Positions 61,230-64,000 of a stretch of DNA of 64,000 nt are shown one piece after another. The notes beneath the pieces are model-generated. The model made no database searches. It saw only the letters and a program-made list of their open reading frames with translations, and had not been told where the DNA came from. A program made the position numbers and the translations under genes. Positions within the stretch are counted from its first letter, which is position 1. Every line of letters starts with the position of its first letter. The stretch spans positions 1 to 64,000 of the forward strand of contig CAZHYQ010000003.1 of assembly GCA_964536805.1 (NCBI GenBank), written 5' to 3'. This DNA comes from Longilinea sp964536805. GTDB taxonomy: Bacteria; Chloroflexota; Anaerolineae; Anaerolineales; Anaerolineaceae.

Positions 61230-61574
61230 ATGAATTTGCAAAATGTTATTGATGAATTGAAGTTAACCGTCCTAACCGAACCAAAGGTTTTTTCGCAAAT
61301 CGAGCCAAGTGCAGGTTACACCTCTGATTTACTTAGCTGCGTGATGGCTGGTGCGCCTCACCAGGGAATCTGGGTAACACTTCAAGCACACGCCAATATT
61401 GTAGCCGTGGCTGCACTTTTGGATCAAAGTGCTGTAATTATCAGCGAGGGTGCCATTCCTGATCCTTCCACCATCGCGAAAGCGAACGAAGAAGGTCTGA
61501 CCTTGTTATCCTCTGATAAGCCGTCTTTTTATGTCGTCGGCAAATTATGGGAGATGGGATTGCGCTGCGGGTAG
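61230..61574 (+). CDS. DRTGG-domain protein, second copy
   Basis: The 114-residue protein is a paralogue of 59825-60208 with VMAGAPHQGIWVTLQAH, AAVIISEG-like and LTLLSSDKPSFYVVGKLWEMG strands. It lacks the C-terminal cysteine cluster. A ligand-binding or adaptor role is likely; the ligand is unknown. It lies between the CBS-ATPase and the PHP genes. Confidence 0.75.
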   Translation: MNLQNVIDELKLTVLTEPKVFSQIEPSAGYTSDLLSCVMAGAPHQGIWVTLQAHANIVAVAALLDQSAVIISEGAIPDPSTIAKANEEGLTLLSSDKPSFYVVGKLWEMGLRCG

Positions 61575-61604
61575 CGACCCTAAAGGCGTCATTGGAGATA
61601 CCAG

Positions 61605-62351
61605 GTGAAGACATTACGAGCGGAATTTCACGTTCACACGGTTCTTTCACCTTGTGCAGAAATTGAAATGATCCCGCCCTTGATCGTTGAGGAAGCACTT
61701 TTAAAAGGCATTCAATGGATTGCCATCACCGACCATAACGCCAGTGCAAATGTTGAGGCGGTTGCTCAAGCTGCCAAAGGAACCAGCCTCTTAGTTACTC
61801 CGGGAATGGAGGTGCAAACACAGGAAGAAATTCACAGCCTTTGCCTTTTCGATACCCTGGATCAAATGCAAGCCTTTCAGCAATTTGTCGATAATGCTTT
61901 GCCCTCAATTGAAAACCGGCCGGATTTTTTTGGCGAACAATTGGTGGTGGATGAAACCGGGGAATTCATCCGAAGAGAGACCCGTCTTCTTCTCAACTCA
62001 GCCGCAATTTCAATCCGGGAGGCCTGGGAAAAAGTGAACGAGCTAGGCGGATTGCTCATTCCTGCGCACATCGACCGCAAGGCGTTCGGAATGATTGCGA
62101 ATCTCGGCATGATCCCCATCGATACACCCATCGAGGCAGTTGAAATATCACGCCACCTTTCGCCAGCAGCCGCCCGTTCCACCTTCCCCCAACTTGGTCA
62201 AATTCCTTTGATAAAAAGCGGCGATGTTCACCGTTTGAACGAGTTTCTGGGGGTGAACCAGCTTTCCATTGAAACACCTTGCATCTCCGAACTTAGGAAA
62301 GCAATCCGCAATGAGGAAAATCGCAGCTTGACAATTCTTGAAAGTCATTGA
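61605..62351 (+). CDS. PHP-domain metal-dependent phosphoesterase
   Basis: The 248-residue protein has the PHP motifs: HVHTVLSPC (motif I), ITDHNASANVEAV (motif II), TPGMEVQTQEEIHSLCLFD (motif III), PAHIDRKAFG, and the late SGDVHRLNE. The domain coordinates two to three metal ions and hydrolyses phosphoesters. The start is GTG 61605 with GGAG seven bases upstream. It recurs in hydrogenase-type operons; its substrate there is unknown. Confidence 0.85.
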   Translation: MKTLRAEFHVHTVLSPCAEIEMIPPLIVEEALLKGIQWIAITDHNASANVEAVAQAAKGTSLLVTPGMEVQTQEEIHSLCLFDTLDQMQAFQQFVDNALPSIENRPDFFGEQLVVDETGEFIRRETRLLLNSAAISIREAWEKVNELGGLLIPAHIDRKAFGMIANLGMIPIDTPIEAVEISRHLSPAAARSTFPQLGQIPLIKSGDVHRLNEFLGVNQLSIETPCISELRKAIRNEENRSLTILESH

Positions 62352-62398
62352 AACCAATAATGCAGATATGTTTCCAGGCTTTCGATGACATTTATAAA

Positions 62399-62428
62399 TT
62401 GACCAGGTCATGGATTGCTGGGTACACT
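62399..62428 (+). promoter_or_regulatory. Promoter ahead of the NuoE-like gene
   Basis: TTGACC (62399-62404) and TACACT (62423-62428) are 18 bases apart, in a 140-base gap that breaks the otherwise tight operon. The catalytic genes may therefore be transcribed separately from the regulatory ones. Confidence 0.55.
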
Positions 62429-62491
62429 GTAAAAAGAGAAATACGGTATGGAAACCGATAATTTTCCAAAAATATCTTTCTGGAGATATGT

Positions 62492-62998
62492 ATGCCCGAA
62501 CTTCTTGAAAACGTTCCTGATAACGATCCACTGCGCAACCCTGAACAAAGAATCATCATAGACCGGATTTTGGCCGATAACCGCGACCGCCCGGGCGCAA
62601 CGATGGTCGTTCTCAATGAACTGCAAAAACAAATCGGTTTTGTTTCTGAAGCCATGCAGGCTTATGTTGCAGAGCAATTAAAAATACCAGTAAGTTCTGT
62701 CCACGGGGTTGTATCGTTTTATTCCTTCTTCACCACCACCCCGCGCGGCCGTCACGTGGTCAAATTCTGCATGGGCACCGCATGCTACGTCGGCGGAACC
62801 CCGCAGTTGATCGAAAAGGCCAAGCAAATATTGGGAATTGACATCGGTCAAACCACAAAAGACGGCGCAATCACGTTGGAGGTGTGTCGCTGTGTTGGAG
62901 CCTGCTCGCAGGCACCTGTCATGGCAATGGACGATCAGGTGGTGGGCCGGGTCCGTCCAAACAAGCTTCCGCAGTCCATCCGCTCTTTACAGGATTGA
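62492..62998 (+). CDS. NuoE/HndA-type [2Fe-2S] subunit
   Basis: The 168-residue thioredoxin-like ferredoxin subunit has four cluster cysteines in the family order (FCMGTACYVGG and VCRCVGACSQAP). It corresponds to the 24-kDa subunit of complex I and to HndA/HydC of NAD(P)-linked, often electron-bifurcating [FeFe] hydrogenases. The partners NuoF/HydB and the hydrogenase subunit should lie right of the window. The ribosome binding site is GGAGA. Confidence 0.92.
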   Translation: MPELLENVPDNDPLRNPEQRIIIDRILADNRDRPGATMVVLNELQKQIGFVSEAMQAYVAEQLKIPVSSVHGVVSFYSFFTTTPRGRHVVKFCMGTACYVGGTPQLIEKAKQILGIDIGQTTKDGAITLEVCRCVGACSQAPVMAMDDQVVGRVRPNKLPQSIRSLQD

Positions 62999-63018
62999 TC
63001 CATTAAGGGTAAGCCAGT

Positions 63019-63582
63019 TTGAGAGAACTTTCTTTGCATCTTCTGGATATCGCCGAGAACAGTGTCAATGCCAAGGCAAAAAACATTGAGATTCTAGTTT
63101 CAGAAGATTCGCGTTCTGACCGGCTAACCATGGTAATTACGGATGACGGCACAGGTATGGATGCTGAAACAGCCGCGCGCGTTACCGATCCGTTTGTGAC
63201 CTCGCGCACCACACGCAAAGTGGGTCTGGGATTGCCTTTCCTGAAAATGGCCGCGGAAAGTTGTGAAGGTTTCCTGACACTGCAGTCCCAAAAAGGGGTT
63301 GGAACCCGGGTGGAGGTCGAATTTCAGCGCAGTCATATCGACCGCATGCCGCTAGGCGACTTGCCCGGTACCCTTTTGAGCTTGTTAATTGGTTTCCCGC
63401 AAGTCCATTGGATTTTCACCTACCGCGGAAATGGCGTTGAGTACAAATTCGACGACGCGGAGATAAAAAAGGAATTGGATGGGATTCCATTAAGTGAACC
63501 GAACGTAATTAAATACTTACGGGAAATGATCCATGATGGAATACAGGCCATTCAGCCTGATGCTGAAAAAGCATTCACATAA
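63019..63582 (+). CDS. GHKL-type ATP-binding protein
   Basis: The 187-residue protein is a single histidine-kinase-like ATPase domain: DIAENSVNAKAKNIEI (N box), VITDDGTGMDAET (G1) and KVGLGLPFLKMAAE (G2). There is no HisKA or sensor domain. The start is TTG 63019 with AAGGG nine bases upstream. Comparable stand-alone ATPases lie between nuoE and nuoF-like genes in other hydrogenase clusters. A regulatory role is inferred. Confidence 0.82.
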   Translation: MRELSLHLLDIAENSVNAKAKNIEILVSEDSRSDRLTMVITDDGTGMDAETAARVTDPFVTSRTTRKVGLGLPFLKMAAESCEGFLTLQSQKGVGTRVEVEFQRSHIDRMPLGDLPGTLLSLLIGFPQVHWIFTYRGNGVEYKFDDAEIKKELDGIPLSEPNVIKYLREMIHDGIQAIQPDAEKAFT

Positions 63583-63620
63583 AGCAAAATCACTAACAAC
63601 TTCCCTATAGGAGCAATGCA

Positions 63621-63992
63621 ATGCCTACGATTAAAACACTTGATGATTTGAAGAGAATTCGTGAAGAAGCTCTCGAAAAAAGAAAAATGAAGACAGCCGC
63701 CGGAAATATCCAGGTTGTTGTTGGCATGGGAACCTGCGGGATTGCGGCAGGCGCCCGTGAAACCATGAAAGCGATCCTGGAAACAATCGAAAAAGACAAT
63801 ATCAGCGGAATCACTGTCACCCAGACGGGTTGCATCGGTTTATGCGAACGCGAACCAATCGTCATGGTTACTGTCGGAGAAGATGCCAAAGTCACCTATG
63901 GAAAAGTTACACCCGATGTTGCCCGCCGCATCCTCAAGGAACATGTCGGAGAAGGCAAAGTCGTCGAAGATCATAAGATCGCGATCCAGTAG
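63621..63992 (+). CDS. Thioredoxin-like [2Fe-2S] ferredoxin (HndB-like)
   Basis: The 123-residue protein has a basic helix (1-27) and a thioredoxin-like ferredoxin fold with cysteines in GMGTCGIAAGA and TGCIGLCEREP. Only three cysteines are in the expected places, with a possible non-Cys fourth ligand. It matches the N-terminal domain of NuoF-type subunits and the stand-alone HndB subunit. It probably passes electrons to the NuoF-like subunit encoded next, outside the window. Confidence 0.85.
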   Translation: MPTIKTLDDLKRIREEALEKRKMKTAAGNIQVVVGMGTCGIAAGARETMKAILETIEKDNISGITVTQTGCIGLCEREPIVMVTVGEDAKVTYGKVTPDVARRILKEHVGEGKVVEDHKIAIQ

Positions 63993-64000
63993 ACAAAATT

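Overview
The window looks like chromosome of a bacterium of the phylum Chloroflexota, most likely class Anaerolineae. This is inferred from gene content: very large GAF-domain sensor proteins, a monoderm-style mreBCD/PBP2/rodA cluster, a GlnRS alongside a GluRS, and a hydrogenase-type NuoE operon with DRTGG, PHP and CBS proteins. No 16S gene is present, so the assignment is not proven. Coding density is high, and operons run on both strands.

Layout. (1) 1-411: the edge of a probable integrated element, ending in a tRNA-Leu 3' fragment that resembles an attachment site. (2) 576-2290: a small membrane protein, a P1-family aminopeptidase and a 55-residue membrane peptide with a strong promoter. 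(3) 2367-8086, minus strand: a ten-gene bacterial microcompartment (BMC) operon. It encodes one hexameric, one tandem-domain and three pentameric shell proteins, and a core of deoxyribose-phosphate aldolase, an RpiB-like isomerase and a CoA-acylating aldehyde dehydrogenase; three or four proteins carry encapsulation-type helices. (4) 8325-14534: tRNA-like element, tig, clpP, a NagD-like HAD phosphatase, rlmN, ftsY and prfB with its programmed frameshift. (5) 14571-25494: pfkA, a two-gene amino-acid oxidase-type complex, HAD phosphatase, rel, moeA, VKOR, a DUF1540-like acidic protein and an MFS transporter. (6) 25533-29103: glnS, tRNA-Gln(CTG), gltX. (7) 29112-35637: the cell-shape operon mreB-mreC-mreD-mrdA-minC-rodA. 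(8) 35827-35899: tRNA-Gly(CCC).

(9) 36076-54344: an 18 kb signalling operon. It holds two single-domain receivers, four multi-GAF sensor proteins with no kinase domain, one soluble hybrid histidine kinase with two receivers, and a threonine synthase fused to a receiver domain. This is the most unusual part of the window. (10) 54387-57709: an EamA transporter, an OmpR-type regulator and a second MFS protein. (11) 57783-59577: a tandem array of about 95-bp units, each made of a tRNA-His 3'-end remnant plus a terminator hairpin, followed by tRNA-His(GTG) and hisS. (12) 59825-63992: the start of a NADH/hydrogenase-type operon (DRTGG, CBS-ATPase, DRTGG, PHP, NuoE, ATPase, ferredoxin-like) that runs off the right end.

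How the parts may work together. The microcompartment can be read as splitting deoxyribose-5-phosphate into glyceraldehyde-3-phosphate and acetaldehyde, then oxidising the aldehyde to acetyl-CoA inside a shell. The signalling operon can be read as several inputs feeding one kinase whose phosphorelay ends partly on a biosynthetic enzyme. Both are inferences from domain content and gene order.
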